DNA of 64,000 nt from Flavobacteriales bacterium (lineage in GTDB: Bacteria > Bacteroidota > Bacteroidia > Flavobacteriales > Flavobacteriaceae): contig QOQB01000004.1 in assembly GCA_003331305.1 (NCBI GenBank), forward strand, positions 1 through 64,000. The letters are read 5' to 3'. Each line of letters begins with the position of its first letter. The stretch's first letter is position 1. Made by a program: the position numbers and the translations under genes. The notes beneath the pieces were generated by a model, which did not search any database, was not told the DNA's origin, and worked only from the letters and a program-made list of their open reading frames with translations. This document shows, one piece after another, positions 40,557 through 49,647 of the stretch.

Positions 40557-42728
40557 ATGAAAATAATTGCGCAGAAAACGCTTGATGATTTAGAATTTGG
40601 AGTTGTCTTGGAGCAAGCAGCTGCTCGTTGTGCCACAGATTCGGGAAAGCTAGAGATGATGGAAACCACTCCACATACAAGCTTTCATGTAGTACATGGA
40701 GCTCTATCGCGCACACACGAATACTTAAATTCATTTTCAGAAGAAAAGTCTATACCAAATCATGGGTTTGAAGACGTAACTCAAGAAATTTCATTGCTGT
40801 CGGTAGAAAACAGTAAAATTGAAGTTGAGGGGTTTAGACGATTGCTGCTACTTTCAGAAACAACTAACACACTACTAGTGTTTCTAAAAAAAAACAAAGA
40901 GCATTACCCCAATCTATATAAGGCGTGTAATGGACAATCTCCTGTAAAAGAAATCCCTGCGGAAATTCATCGTATCATAGATAAATTCGGTGAGTTAAAA
41001 GACCGAGCATCTGATAAGCTATTTAGTATCCGAAGACAGATGAATGGAGTACGTTCTAAAATAAGTCAGAGCTTTGGTGCGGCACTCAGCACGTATCAAG
41101 GTTCTGGTTTTTTGGATGAAATTCGAGAAACGGTTATTGGTAGTAGACGTGTATTGGCAGTAAAAGCCATGTATCGTCGTAAGGTAAAAGGAGTAATTCA
41201 TGGCAGTAGTAAAACGGGAAGTATAGTATACATTGAACCACAAACAACCTTGCAATACACCCAAGAACTTCAAAACTTAGTGTATGATGAAAAAGAAGAA
41301 ATCGATGCCATCCTTCGTTCGTTAACTGATTTTATGCGACCGTTTGAAGCTGATTTTAAAACCTTTTCTAGTTTTTTAACCTTGATAGATTTGCATGCTG
41401 CAAAAGCACACTATGCAAGAGACATGAGGGCTGTGCTTCCGATGCTCTCGGAAAAACAGGAAATTGACATAAAAAATGCGTACCACCCGCTACTCTATTT
41501 GAGTAACAAACGAAAAAAGAATCCAACCTACCCACAAGATATTCACCTGCACCCTAATAATCGTATCATGCTTATTTCAGGTCCTAATGCCGGTGGCAAG
41601 AGTATTACTTTAAAAACCATTGGACTGTTGCAGCTGATGCTACAAAGTGGTTTTTTAATTCCCGTTGACGAGCAAAGTCACATAGGGGTTTTTGAGCGAA
41701 TATTAACGGATATTGGCGACAATCAATCTATTGAAAATGAATTGAGTACATACAGTTACCGTTTAAAAAATATGCAACGGTTCTTAAAGAAGTGCGATGC
41801 TAAAACCCTGTTTTTGATTGATGAGTTTGGAACAGGATCTGATCCCGAATTGGGAGGCGCATTAGCAGAAATATTTTTAGAAGTTTTTTATGATCGTGAG
41901 TCTTTTGGCGCTATTACTACACACTACTCCAACCTAAAACTTCTTGCCAACGAGCTCCCGCATATGACCAATGCCAATATGCAGTTTGATGGTAGAAGCT
42001 TGCAACCCACTTTTCATTTGGTTTCAGGCGAGGCAGGGAGTTCATTTACATTTGAAGTAGCAGAAAAGAATGGTATTCCGTATAGCCTTATCAACAGAGC
42101 TAAAAAGAAAATTGAACGTGGCAAAGTGCGCTTTGATGCCAGTATTGCTAAGCTTCAAAAAGAACGTGCCACAATGAGTAAAAACTCTAAAGAATTACAA
42201 GAGGCATCGATCAAAAACAAAAAGGAAAACGAAAAGCTAGAAACACTCAACGCAAAAGTAAAGGTGAAACTAGAGCGCTATCAAGAGCTATACGATCAAG
42301 AGCAGCGCATGATTGTTTTGGGTAATAAGGTGAATGATGCCGCAGAGCGCTATTTTATTAATAATAAAAAACGTCCTTTGATTGCGGATCTACTCCGTGT
42401 TGTAGAGGAGGAAAACGCCAAACGAAAACGCAAATCAGTTGCAGAACACAAAAAAGAGCTAAAACAGAAAAAAGCATTAAAAGCGGAAGTATCCAAAAAA
42501 GTTGAAGTAGTTCGCGAGGAAAAAAAGAAAAAACCAACACAAAAACCCAAAGAAACGCATCGTCCAAAAGTCACGTTTATAGTTGGTGATAAAGTACGGA
42601 TGTACGATGGAAAGGCTGTAGGTACTATTGATACATTGGAAAAAAAGAAAGCCATTGTTAATTATGGTGTTTTTACTACCCAGGTCAATGTTGAGGCGCT
42701 AGAACTAGTAGAACGTAAGAAAAAGTGA
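40557..42728 (+). CDS. MutS2-like DNA repair ATPase lacking a recognisable C-terminal Smr domain
   Basis: LEFGVVLEQAAARCATDSGK; Walker A LISGPNAGGKSITLKTIGL; LFLIDEFGTGSDPELGGALAEIFLE. Ends in a Lys-rich linker and a short KOW-like segment (GDKVRMYDGKAVGTID). Confidence 0.88.
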   Translation: MKIIAQKTLDDLEFGVVLEQAAARCATDSGKLEMMETTPHTSFHVVHGALSRTHEYLNSFSEEKSIPNHGFEDVTQEISLLSVENSKIEVEGFRRLLLLSETTNTLLVFLKKNKEHYPNLYKACNGQSPVKEIPAEIHRIIDKFGELKDRASDKLFSIRRQMNGVRSKISQSFGAALSTYQGSGFLDEIRETVIGSRRVLAVKAMYRRKVKGVIHGSSKTGSIVYIEPQTTLQYTQELQNLVYDEKEEIDAILRSLTDFMRPFEADFKTFSSFLTLIDLHAAKAHYARDMRAVLPMLSEKQEIDIKNAYHPLLYLSNKRKKNPTYPQDIHLHPNNRIMLISGPNAGGKSITLKTIGLLQLMLQSGFLIPVDEQSHIGVFERILTDIGDNQSIENELSTYSYRLKNMQRFLKKCDAKTLFLIDEFGTGSDPELGGALAEIFLEVFYDRESFGAITTHYSNLKLLANELPHMTNANMQFDGRSLQPTFHLVSGEAGSSFTFEVAEKNGIPYSLINRAKKKIERGKVRFDASIAKLQKERATMSKNSKELQEASIKNKKENEKLETLNAKVKVKLERYQELYDQEQRMIVLGNKVNDAAERYFINNKKRPLIADLLRVVEEENAKRKRKSVAEHKKELKQKKALKAEVSKKVEVVREEKKKKPTQKPKETHRPKVTFIVGDKVRMYDGKAVGTIDTLEKKKAIVNYGVFTTQVNVEALELVERKKK

Positions 42729-43096
42729 ATCAAGCCGTTGTTTTTTATGATAGTGAGTGTTTTATGTGTAGCACTTTTGTAAAACGTATTATCCGCTATG
42801 ATGTAAATCAACACTTTCAGTTTGCCTCTCTTTCTTCCAATTATGCAAAAGAACTACAACTCCCAAGTGAAACCGTAGTGGTTGTCGTAAACAAAAGAAG
42901 GCTAACAGAACAACATGCTGTAAGATACATTGTCAAGCTACTTCCAAAAGCTAAATGGACTTTATTCTTTTTTTGGATAACCCCTAACCGAATGCAAAAT
43001 TGGATATATACTCTTGTGGCAAAAAACAGAAAACGCATTTTTGGAAGCACTCAATGTGGATTAGCACAAGAGCATAAAAATCGATTTATTTCTTAA
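42725..43096 (+). CDS. DCC-family thiol-disulfide oxidoreductase-like protein (DUF393)
   Basis: VVFYDSECFMCSTFVKRIIRYD; GTG start overlapping the mutS2-like stop. Confidence 0.85.
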   Translation: MNQAVVFYDSECFMCSTFVKRIIRYDVNQHFQFASLSSNYAKELQLPSETVVVVVNKRRLTEQHAVRYIVKLLPKAKWTLFFFWITPNRMQNWIYTLVAKNRKRIFGSTQCGLAQEHKNRFIS

Positions 43097-44390
43097 GGTA
43101 ATTATCGTCCCAATTTTTAGCTTTAGGTGTACCTAGCTTGCCCAACCATTTGGCTACTAACATAGATACAGAGGCATCACCAGTTACGTTTACGGCAGTG
43201 CGGCACATATCCAATGGTCTATCTACAGCAAAAATAAGTGCCAGTCCCGCTTCAGGAATACCAGCCTGCGCCAAAACAATTACAAGCATTACCATGCCTG
43301 CGCCTGGCACGGCAGCAGAACCGATAGACGCTAAGGTTGCTGTGGCAATAATGCCCAATTGCGCTGAAAGACTTAAATCCATACCAAACGCTTGTGCAAT
43401 AAAAACAGCGGCTACCGCTTGATATAAACTTGTACCGTCCATATTAATGGTTGCACCAATAGGCAATACAAAACTGCTTATGTCTTCTTCAACTCCTAAA
43501 TGCTCTTGTACCCGTTCCATAGTCACGGGAAGTGTTGCAGCAGATGAGCTTGTAGAAAAGGCTAATAGCTGAGCAGGAGAAATTCCCCTGAGGAAAAAAC
43601 CAAAGGACTTTCGTGTGAATAATCGTACGAGTACGATGTAAAACAATATCATGAGCAGCAAGCCAACGAGGACTGTTACCGTATACAAACCAAGAGCTTT
43701 AAATAAATCTGCTGAAGGTGCTTCAGCTATTAGGGCTGCGAGTAAAGCAAAAACGCCATAGGGTGCAGCTAACATAATTATATCAATAAGTTTAAGAATA
43801 ACCTCGTTAAGTGCATCAAAAAAGTCTTTTACAGCTTTTGCTTTTTTCTTAGGAATAAGGACCAATCCAATACCAAAAAAGATAGCAAAAAAGATAACCT
43901 GCAACATATTGCCATTGTCTTGCATGGCAGTAAAAATGTTAGACGGCACTAGATCAACCAAAGCCTGTAATGGACCTGCCTCTTGTTGGGCCACCGCTAC
44001 GGATTGCTTCGCTGCAGCATCTGAAGCGTAGGCAGATAGCAACTCTTTTCTAGTTTCGTCTGAAAGCGTATTTCCAGGCTGAATAATATTCACAATGGTA
44101 AGCCCAATAGTTACTGCAGTTAAAGTTGTCAGTAAATACATGCCTATGGTGCGACCCCCCATACTTGAAAGCTGGGCAATATTTTTTAAGTCTGATACCC
44201 CTTTGACAAGCGAGGCAAGAATTAAAGGAACAGCTATAAGCTTTAAGGAATTGATGAAAATTGTACCAAGAGGTTTAATCCAATCAATAACCAATTGCTT
44301 TCCCCAATCAAACTGGCTAAATAACAAACCAAAAAGAACGCCAAAAAACATTCCTAATAAAATCTGCCAATGGAGCGCTAGTTTTCGCAT
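43086..44390 (-). CDS. Dicarboxylate/amino acid:cation symporter (DAACS family)
   Basis: AFSTSSSAATLPVTME, ATINMDGTSLYQAVAAVF and VDRPLDMCRTAVNVTGDA. Confidence 0.93.
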   Translation of the reverse strand: MRKLALHWQILLGMFFGVLFGLLFSQFDWGKQLVIDWIKPLGTIFINSLKLIAVPLILASLVKGVSDLKNIAQLSSMGGRTIGMYLLTTLTAVTIGLTIVNIIQPGNTLSDETRKELLSAYASDAAAKQSVAVAQQEAGPLQALVDLVPSNIFTAMQDNGNMLQVIFFAIFFGIGLVLIPKKKAKAVKDFFDALNEVILKLIDIIMLAAPYGVFALLAALIAEAPSADLFKALGLYTVTVLVGLLLMILFYIVLVRLFTRKSFGFFLRGISPAQLLAFSTSSSAATLPVTMERVQEHLGVEEDISSFVLPIGATINMDGTSLYQAVAAVFIAQAFGMDLSLSAQLGIIATATLASIGSAAVPGAGMVMLVIVLAQAGIPEAGLALIFAVDRPLDMCRTAVNVTGDASVSMLVAKWLGKLGTPKAKNWDDNYLKK

Positions 44391-44391
44391 A

Positions 44392-45456
44392 TCACAATTT
44401 AGAATTTCTATTCCGAAGTGTAAAGTCTGCCAATACCAAAGCTGTCATGGCTTCAACAATAGGTACCGCTCTTGGTACTACACAAGGATCGTGCCTTCCT
44501 TTACCTTCCATGGTAACAGTTTCCCCCTTGTTGTCTATGGTTTCTTGAGATTGCATAATGGTTGCAACGGGCTTAAAAGCTACATTAAAATATATATCCA
44601 TTCCATTGCTAATGCCCCCTTGAACACCACCTGAATTATTGGTTTTTGTTGAGCCATCTTCGTTGTAAAGGTCGTTTTGCGCACTTCCACGAAGCGAGGC
44701 TCCAGCAAATCCGCTACCGTATTCAAACCCTTTTACGGCATTTATGGACAGCATCGCTTGGCCCAAAACTGCATGGAGTTTATCAAAGACAGGTTCGCCT
44801 AGTCCAACAGGTACGTTTTTGGCAATACATGTAACTACTCCCCCAACCGTATCACCTTCTTTTCGCACTTGCTTGATATAGGTTTCCATTTCTGCAGCCA
44901 TTTCTGCATCTGGACAGCGAACGGGATTTTGTTCGATATAAGAAAAATCTGATATGGCTCCTGGATTTGGTAGAGACAATTCCCCTACCTTGGATACAAA
45001 GGCTTGAATTTCAATAGGAGCAATAAGTTGTTTGGCAATACTTCCTGCAACAACTCTAGCGGCTGTTTCCCGAGCAGAGCTTCTACCACCACCACGATAA
45101 TCACGGAAACCGTATTTTTGATCGTAAACATAATCTGCATGAGAAGGTCGATAACTATCTTTAATGTGGGTGTAATCTTTTGATTTTTGATTCGTATTAT
45201 AGATAACAAAACCAATAGGTGTCCCTGTAGACTTGCCTTCAAAAACACCAGAATAAATCTCAACCGTATCGGGTTCTTTACGTTGGGTAACTATCGCTGA
45301 TTGCCCTGGCCTTCTTCTATCCAAATCTTTTTGAATCGTATTTATATCAACAGGAACTCCTGCTGGGCAACCATCGATAACACCTCCAAGTGCTGGCCCG
45401 TGGGATTCTCCAAAAGTTGTAAGCGTAAAAGATTTGCCAAAGGTATTTCCTGCCAT
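44392..45456 (-). CDS. aroC: Chorismate synthase
   Basis: [67 protein letters not shown]. Confidence 0.96.
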   Translation of the reverse strand: MAGNTFGKSFTLTTFGESHGPALGGVIDGCPAGVPVDINTIQKDLDRRRPGQSAIVTQRKEPDTVEIYSGVFEGKSTGTPIGFVIYNTNQKSKDYTHIKDSYRPSHADYVYDQKYGFRDYRGGGRSSARETAARVVAGSIAKQLIAPIEIQAFVSKVGELSLPNPGAISDFSYIEQNPVRCPDAEMAAEMETYIKQVRKEGDTVGGVVTCIAKNVPVGLGEPVFDKLHAVLGQAMLSINAVKGFEYGSGFAGASLRGSAQNDLYNEDGSTKTNNSGGVQGGISNGMDIYFNVAFKPVATIMQSQETIDNKGETVTMEGKGRHDPCVVPRAVPIVEAMTALVLADFTLRNRNSKL

Positions 45457-45470
45457 CTGCTAAATTTTCA

Positions 45471-45478
45471 CAAAAATA
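45471..45478 (-). promoter_or_regulatory. -7 promoter element (TAnnTTTG) for aroC
   Basis: CAAAAATA on plus strand (TATTTTTG on minus), 14 nt upstream of the aroC ATG. Confidence 0.45.
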
Positions 45479-45566
45479 CAATTTATATGCTGTACATTTA
45501 CTTGTGTTTTTTTTTGATGCACATCAGTATTGTCAAAAGAGTTCTTCTTTACCATTACTTTTTTGC

Positions 45567-45574
45567 TAAATTTG
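45567..45574 (+). promoter_or_regulatory. -7 promoter element (TAnnTTTG) for the TlpA-like gene
   Basis: TAAATTTG, 16 nt before ATG 45591. Confidence 0.5.
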
Positions 45575-45590
45575 CCTAAAATTTATCGCT

Positions 45591-46724
45591 ATGCGTTTGT
45601 TAACCCTAATTGCCCTGGCTGCTTTTTTGACCTCATGTCAAACTAGTGAGTATACCCTCAATATTTCAGCTGATATTGATGATGATAATCAAATTTTCCT
45701 CATTGCTTTGGATGATTCTAATCAGCCCCAAACGCTTGATACCTTGGCTATTCAAGGCGGTGTAGCTAGTTATTCAAACAGCATCGAGTTACCAGAAATG
45801 CATTATTTATTGCTAGAGGGCAATCGTGATGTAGTTCCAGTTGTGCTTGAGCCTGGCGAAATTACAGTTGAAATTTATAAAGACAGCATCCGTTCTTCAA
45901 AAGCGAGTGGTACAAAATCCAATAAGGAGTTTAAAAGGTACATATCTGAAACCACTCCCCTTATTGATGATTTATTTGGTATTCAGAATGAAATGCGAAA
46001 TGCCATGATATCTAAAGACAGCTTGGCTTTTGTTGATTTACAGGAACAACTAAGCGATATGCAAGCAAAGTTCACTGACTTTCAAGTGAATTATGTTACC
46101 GAAAATTCCGAATCTTATATTTCCACGCTAATCTTAGAGCAACTCATCCTAAACAAGGGTGTTGAGACGGATGAAGCCCAAAGTATTTTTAGTGCGTTTG
46201 ATGCCACAATCAAAAAAACAAAATCAGGCATTAAAATCAAAAACATGCTTTTTTTGGAAAATGAGAATAATGATACTGAATCAGAAGATGGAAAAGAGAC
46301 CGATGTTAGTGTTGGGTCAATTGCTCCTGATTTTTCTGCACCCAACCTAAACGGAACTCCGCAAAGCCTGTACACATCCCTTGGAAAATATACTCTCGTT
46401 GATTTTTGGGCATCTTGGTGTGGTCCGTGTCGCACAGAAAGCCCCAAACTAGTACAAACATACAATGCCTTTAAAGATAAAGGGCTAACTATTTTAAGTG
46501 TATCATTAGATAAAAACGATGCAAACTGGAGAAAAGCTATCGAGAATGATAAATTAGATTGGAATCATGTTTCATACCTTAAAAGATGGGACGATCCTAT
46601 TGCTGAAATGTATGGCGTAACTTCCATTCCACAATTGTTCTTACTTGATGAAAATGGTAAAGTTGTCGCTAAAGATAATTACATCAGTGATATACTACCT
46701 CAAATTAAAGAGAATCTTCTTTAG
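45591..46724 (+). CDS. TlpA-family thioredoxin-like lipoprotein with DUF4369-like N-terminus
   Basis: Lipobox LIALAAFLTSC; VDFWASWCGPCRTESPKLVQTY; YGVTSIPQLFLLDENGKVVAK. Confidence 0.9.
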   Translation: MRLLTLIALAAFLTSCQTSEYTLNISADIDDDNQIFLIALDDSNQPQTLDTLAIQGGVASYSNSIELPEMHYLLLEGNRDVVPVVLEPGEITVEIYKDSIRSSKASGTKSNKEFKRYISETTPLIDDLFGIQNEMRNAMISKDSLAFVDLQEQLSDMQAKFTDFQVNYVTENSESYISTLILEQLILNKGVETDEAQSIFSAFDATIKKTKSGIKIKNMLFLENENNDTESEDGKETDVSVGSIAPDFSAPNLNGTPQSLYTSLGKYTLVDFWASWCGPCRTESPKLVQTYNAFKDKGLTILSVSLDKNDANWRKAIENDKLDWNHVSYLKRWDDPIAEMYGVTSIPQLFLLDENGKVVAKDNYISDILPQIKENLL

Positions 46725-46748
46725 TTTGCGCAAAGCGCATTATAGTTA

Positions 46749-47630
46749 ATGAAACGTCTGGTTTTTATTACAGTAGCGCCGCTACTTTTTATTGTCTCCA
46801 AACTACCTTTTTGGTTGCTTTATCAGCTATCGAATCTGTTTTATGTACTTATTTACCATATCGTAGGGTATCGAAAAAACGTAGTTCGAAAAAATCTGAC
46901 GCTTTGTGGTTTTGCAGACTCCCCTGACGAACTAAAAAATACCGAACGTAAATTTTATCGTTTTTTATGTGACTTATTCTTGGAGGCTATCAAGGTCAAA
47001 GGAATGTCAAAAAAACAAATGCTCAAAAGATTTACGGTTACAAATCCAGAGCTCGTTGAGAGTTTTGCCAAACAAGGAAAATCGGTTTTTGTCATGACAG
47101 GACACTATGCCAACTTTGAGTGGCTTTTGGCCTTAGGATATTACGTTTCGTTAAAGCCCGTTGCTATCTACGCGCCTTTGCAAAATCAGTATTTTGATAA
47201 TTACTTTAAGCGCGTACGATCAAAGCACAACTCTGCATTGATTTCTAAGAATAAATTTGTAGAAGAATTTGCCATTTCAAAACGTGAGAATAAATTGAAT
47301 TTAGTAGGTTTTGCGGCTGATCAATCCCCTAGAAATAGGAGTAAAAATTACTACCGTACTTTTTTTGGACATGAAGTACCTGTTTTTACAGGCGCAGAAC
47401 GCTTAGGGAAACGCTTTGACGTTCCTGTGGTTATGGCTAAGGTAAAGCGCGTTAAGCGTGGGTATTATGAAACTACGTTTAATGTACTTGCTGAAAACCC
47501 GAGTGAAGTAGCTGATTATCAGGTTACAGATATGTTTTATGAGGCACTAGAAGAACAAATCAGGGAGGATCCAACGCAATATTTTTGGACACACAATCGC
47601 TTTAAGCTGATGCGACAAAAGCAGCAATAG
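46749..47630 (+). CDS. Lysophospholipid / lipid A acyltransferase family (LpxL-like)
   Basis: MTGHYANFEWLLALG (HxxxxD/E-like), GFAADQSPRNRSKNYYRTFFGHEVPVFTGAERLGKRFDVPVV, TQYFWTHNRFK. Confidence 0.88.
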   Translation: MKRLVFITVAPLLFIVSKLPFWLLYQLSNLFYVLIYHIVGYRKNVVRKNLTLCGFADSPDELKNTERKFYRFLCDLFLEAIKVKGMSKKQMLKRFTVTNPELVESFAKQGKSVFVMTGHYANFEWLLALGYYVSLKPVAIYAPLQNQYFDNYFKRVRSKHNSALISKNKFVEEFAISKRENKLNLVGFAADQSPRNRSKNYYRTFFGHEVPVFTGAERLGKRFDVPVVMAKVKRVKRGYYETTFNVLAENPSEVADYQVTDMFYEALEEQIREDPTQYFWTHNRFKLMRQKQQ

Positions 47631-48990
47631 CCGTTTCTATTTTTTCTACTTGAGCTTGTATTCGTTGATTATTTTGTGCTTCTGCGTAAAGGCGAATGAT
47701 AGGTTCCGTATTCGATTTACGCAAATGAATCCATGAATCATCAAAGTCAATTTTTACGCCGTCAATGGTGGTAACTCGCTCGTTTTTAAATGTATCCGCA
47801 ACGGCTAAAAGCAAGGCATCTGTGTCCCATGCTTCAGATAACTGAATTTTTTTCTTAGCCATAACATAGTTACTATATCGTTTTTTTAGATTGGAAACGG
47901 TTTCGTCTTCCTTCGCTAAAAAACTTAAAAACAACGCAATGCCAACAAGGGCATCTCTACCATAATGCAACTTAGGTAAAATAATTCCTCCGTTTCCTTC
48001 ACCACCAACAACGGCATTTACGGCTTTCATCTTTTCCACCACATGCACCTCACCTACTGCGCTGGCGTGATACTCTACGCCATGTTGTTGCGCCAAATCA
48101 GCCAAGGCTCTACTTGAAGACAGGTTTGAAACCACATCCCCTTTGTGATGTGCAAGCACATAGTCTGCACAAGTCACCAAGGTATATTCCTCGCCAAAAA
48201 GCATTCCTTTTTCGTCCATAAACACTAATCGATCAACGTCAGGGTCAACAGCAATACCCAAGTGTGCGTCACTATCCAAAACTGCCGTTGTCAAATCCGT
48301 TAAATGTTCTCTTAATGGCTCAGGGTTATGTGGAAAGTGACCGTTTGGCGTACAATGAATTTTAGTCGTTTTTACCCCTAATTTGTCCAACAACATGGGC
48401 ACGGCCACACCTCCAGAAGAATTTACTCCGTCCACTACTACCGAAAATTGGGCACGCTGAATCGCATCAACATCAACCAAGTCTAAGGCTAAAATCGCAT
48501 CAATATGCGCTAAAAGGGCATCGTCAACCGTTGCTATGGTACCAAGATGATCCACCGAAGCAAAATCATAAGACTGTGCCTCTAGGTTTTGCATAAGGGC
48601 TTTGCCGTCATCGCTGCTGATGAACTCTCCTTTGCTGTTAAGTAATTTTAATGCATTCCATTGTTTTGGGTTATGACTCGCTGTAAGGATAATACCGCCT
48701 TGCGCATGTTGACGCACCACTTCCATTTCTACGGTGGGTGTTGTGGAAAGCCCCACATCAATCACATTGATTCCCAAGCCGATAAGCGTTTGTTGTACCA
48801 ATTGCTGCACCATAGGGCCTGAGATACGCGCATCACGTCCCACGACAACCGTACAGGCGGTGTTTGTGGTTGAAGTCAACCAACTGCCATAAGCTGCCGC
48901 AAAAGCAACAACATCTACAGGTGTAAGGTTGTTTTTAACTTCGCCACCTATGGTGCCACGAATTCCCGAAACAGACGCAATTAAAGTCAT
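47602..48990 (-). CDS. glmM: Phosphoglucosamine mutase
   Basis: ISGIRGTIGGE; ILTASHNPKQWNALKLLN; DPDVDRLVFMDE; GEGNGGIILP; RKSNTEPIIRLY. Confidence 0.9.
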   Translation of the reverse strand: MTLIASVSGIRGTIGGEVKNNLTPVDVVAFAAAYGSWLTSTTNTACTVVVGRDARISGPMVQQLVQQTLIGLGINVIDVGLSTTPTVEMEVVRQHAQGGIILTASHNPKQWNALKLLNSKGEFISSDDGKALMQNLEAQSYDFASVDHLGTIATVDDALLAHIDAILALDLVDVDAIQRAQFSVVVDGVNSSGGVAVPMLLDKLGVKTTKIHCTPNGHFPHNPEPLREHLTDLTTAVLDSDAHLGIAVDPDVDRLVFMDEKGMLFGEEYTLVTCADYVLAHHKGDVVSNLSSSRALADLAQQHGVEYHASAVGEVHVVEKMKAVNAVVGGEGNGGIILPKLHYGRDALVGIALFLSFLAKEDETVSNLKKRYSNYVMAKKKIQLSEAWDTDALLLAVADTFKNERVTTIDGVKIDFDDSWIHLRKSNTEPIIRLYAEAQNNQRIQAQVEKIETAIAAFVASA

Positions 48991-48997
48991 ACTTTTG
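48990..48997 (+). promoter_or_regulatory. -7 promoter element (TAnnTTTG) for 49029-49616
   Basis: TACTTTTG, starting at the first base of the glmM coding sequence. Confidence 0.4.
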
Positions 48998-49003
48998 TTT
49001 TAG

Positions 49004-49011
49004 CAAATATA
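49004..49011 (-). promoter_or_regulatory. -7 promoter element (TAnnTTTG) for glmM
   Basis: CAAATATA on plus strand (TATATTTG on minus), 13 nt upstream of the glmM ATG. Confidence 0.45.
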
Positions 49012-49028
49012 CGCATAAGCTCGAACCG

Positions 49029-49616
49029 ATGAACTATTTATCACACCTTGCCCTAGCCTATCCCAACACGGGATTAGTGGTAGGTAATTTTATCGGCGAC
49101 CATGTGAGGAATAAAGATTTACCTACGTTTTCTTCAGCTATTCAAGCGGGTATTGCCATGCACAGAAGCATTGACATTTTTACAGATAAACACGATGTTA
49201 CCATAGCACTACGGCGGTTGCTATTTGCTACACACCGCCATTTGGCACGTGTGCTTGTAGATGTGTATTACGATCATTTTTTAGCAAAACATTTTGATGT
49301 ATACCACGATATGCCGCTCTCGGAATTTATTGCAAAGATGCAGCCCATACTTCAAAAATACGAATCCGTTTTACCGCATACCGCACAGCGTTATTTGGCG
49401 GGAATGGTTTCACAGGATTGGTTGGCAAAATACCAAACCCAAGAGGGCATTGCGTATATTCTACAAAAAATGGCACGTCGCAGCGGGTTGACTGAACTTG
49501 CAGATGGTGCAAAAAGCTTAGCAATACATTACGATACCTTACATAATGGGTTTGCCCGTTTTTATCCCGATTTGCAATTGCATTGTCTTCATATTAAAAA
49601 AAGGAAGTCTTCATAG
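49029..49616 (+). CDS. Acyl carrier protein phosphodiesterase (AcpH-like)
   Basis: MNYLSHLALAYPNTGLVVGNFIGDHV; GIAMHRSIDIFTDKH; VLVDVYYDHFLAKH. Confidence 0.87.
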   Translation: MNYLSHLALAYPNTGLVVGNFIGDHVRNKDLPTFSSAIQAGIAMHRSIDIFTDKHDVTIALRRLLFATHRHLARVLVDVYYDHFLAKHFDVYHDMPLSEFIAKMQPILQKYESVLPHTAQRYLAGMVSQDWLAKYQTQEGIAYILQKMARRSGLTELADGAKSLAIHYDTLHNGFARFYPDLQLHCLHIKKRKSS

Positions 49617-49647
49617 TTTTTATTAAAATATCGCCTATATTCGAAGA

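Noticed and set aside
46725-46734. TTTGCGCAAA palindrome before the LpxL-like gene
   Set aside because: A single 10-bp palindrome with no partner sites; could be chance.
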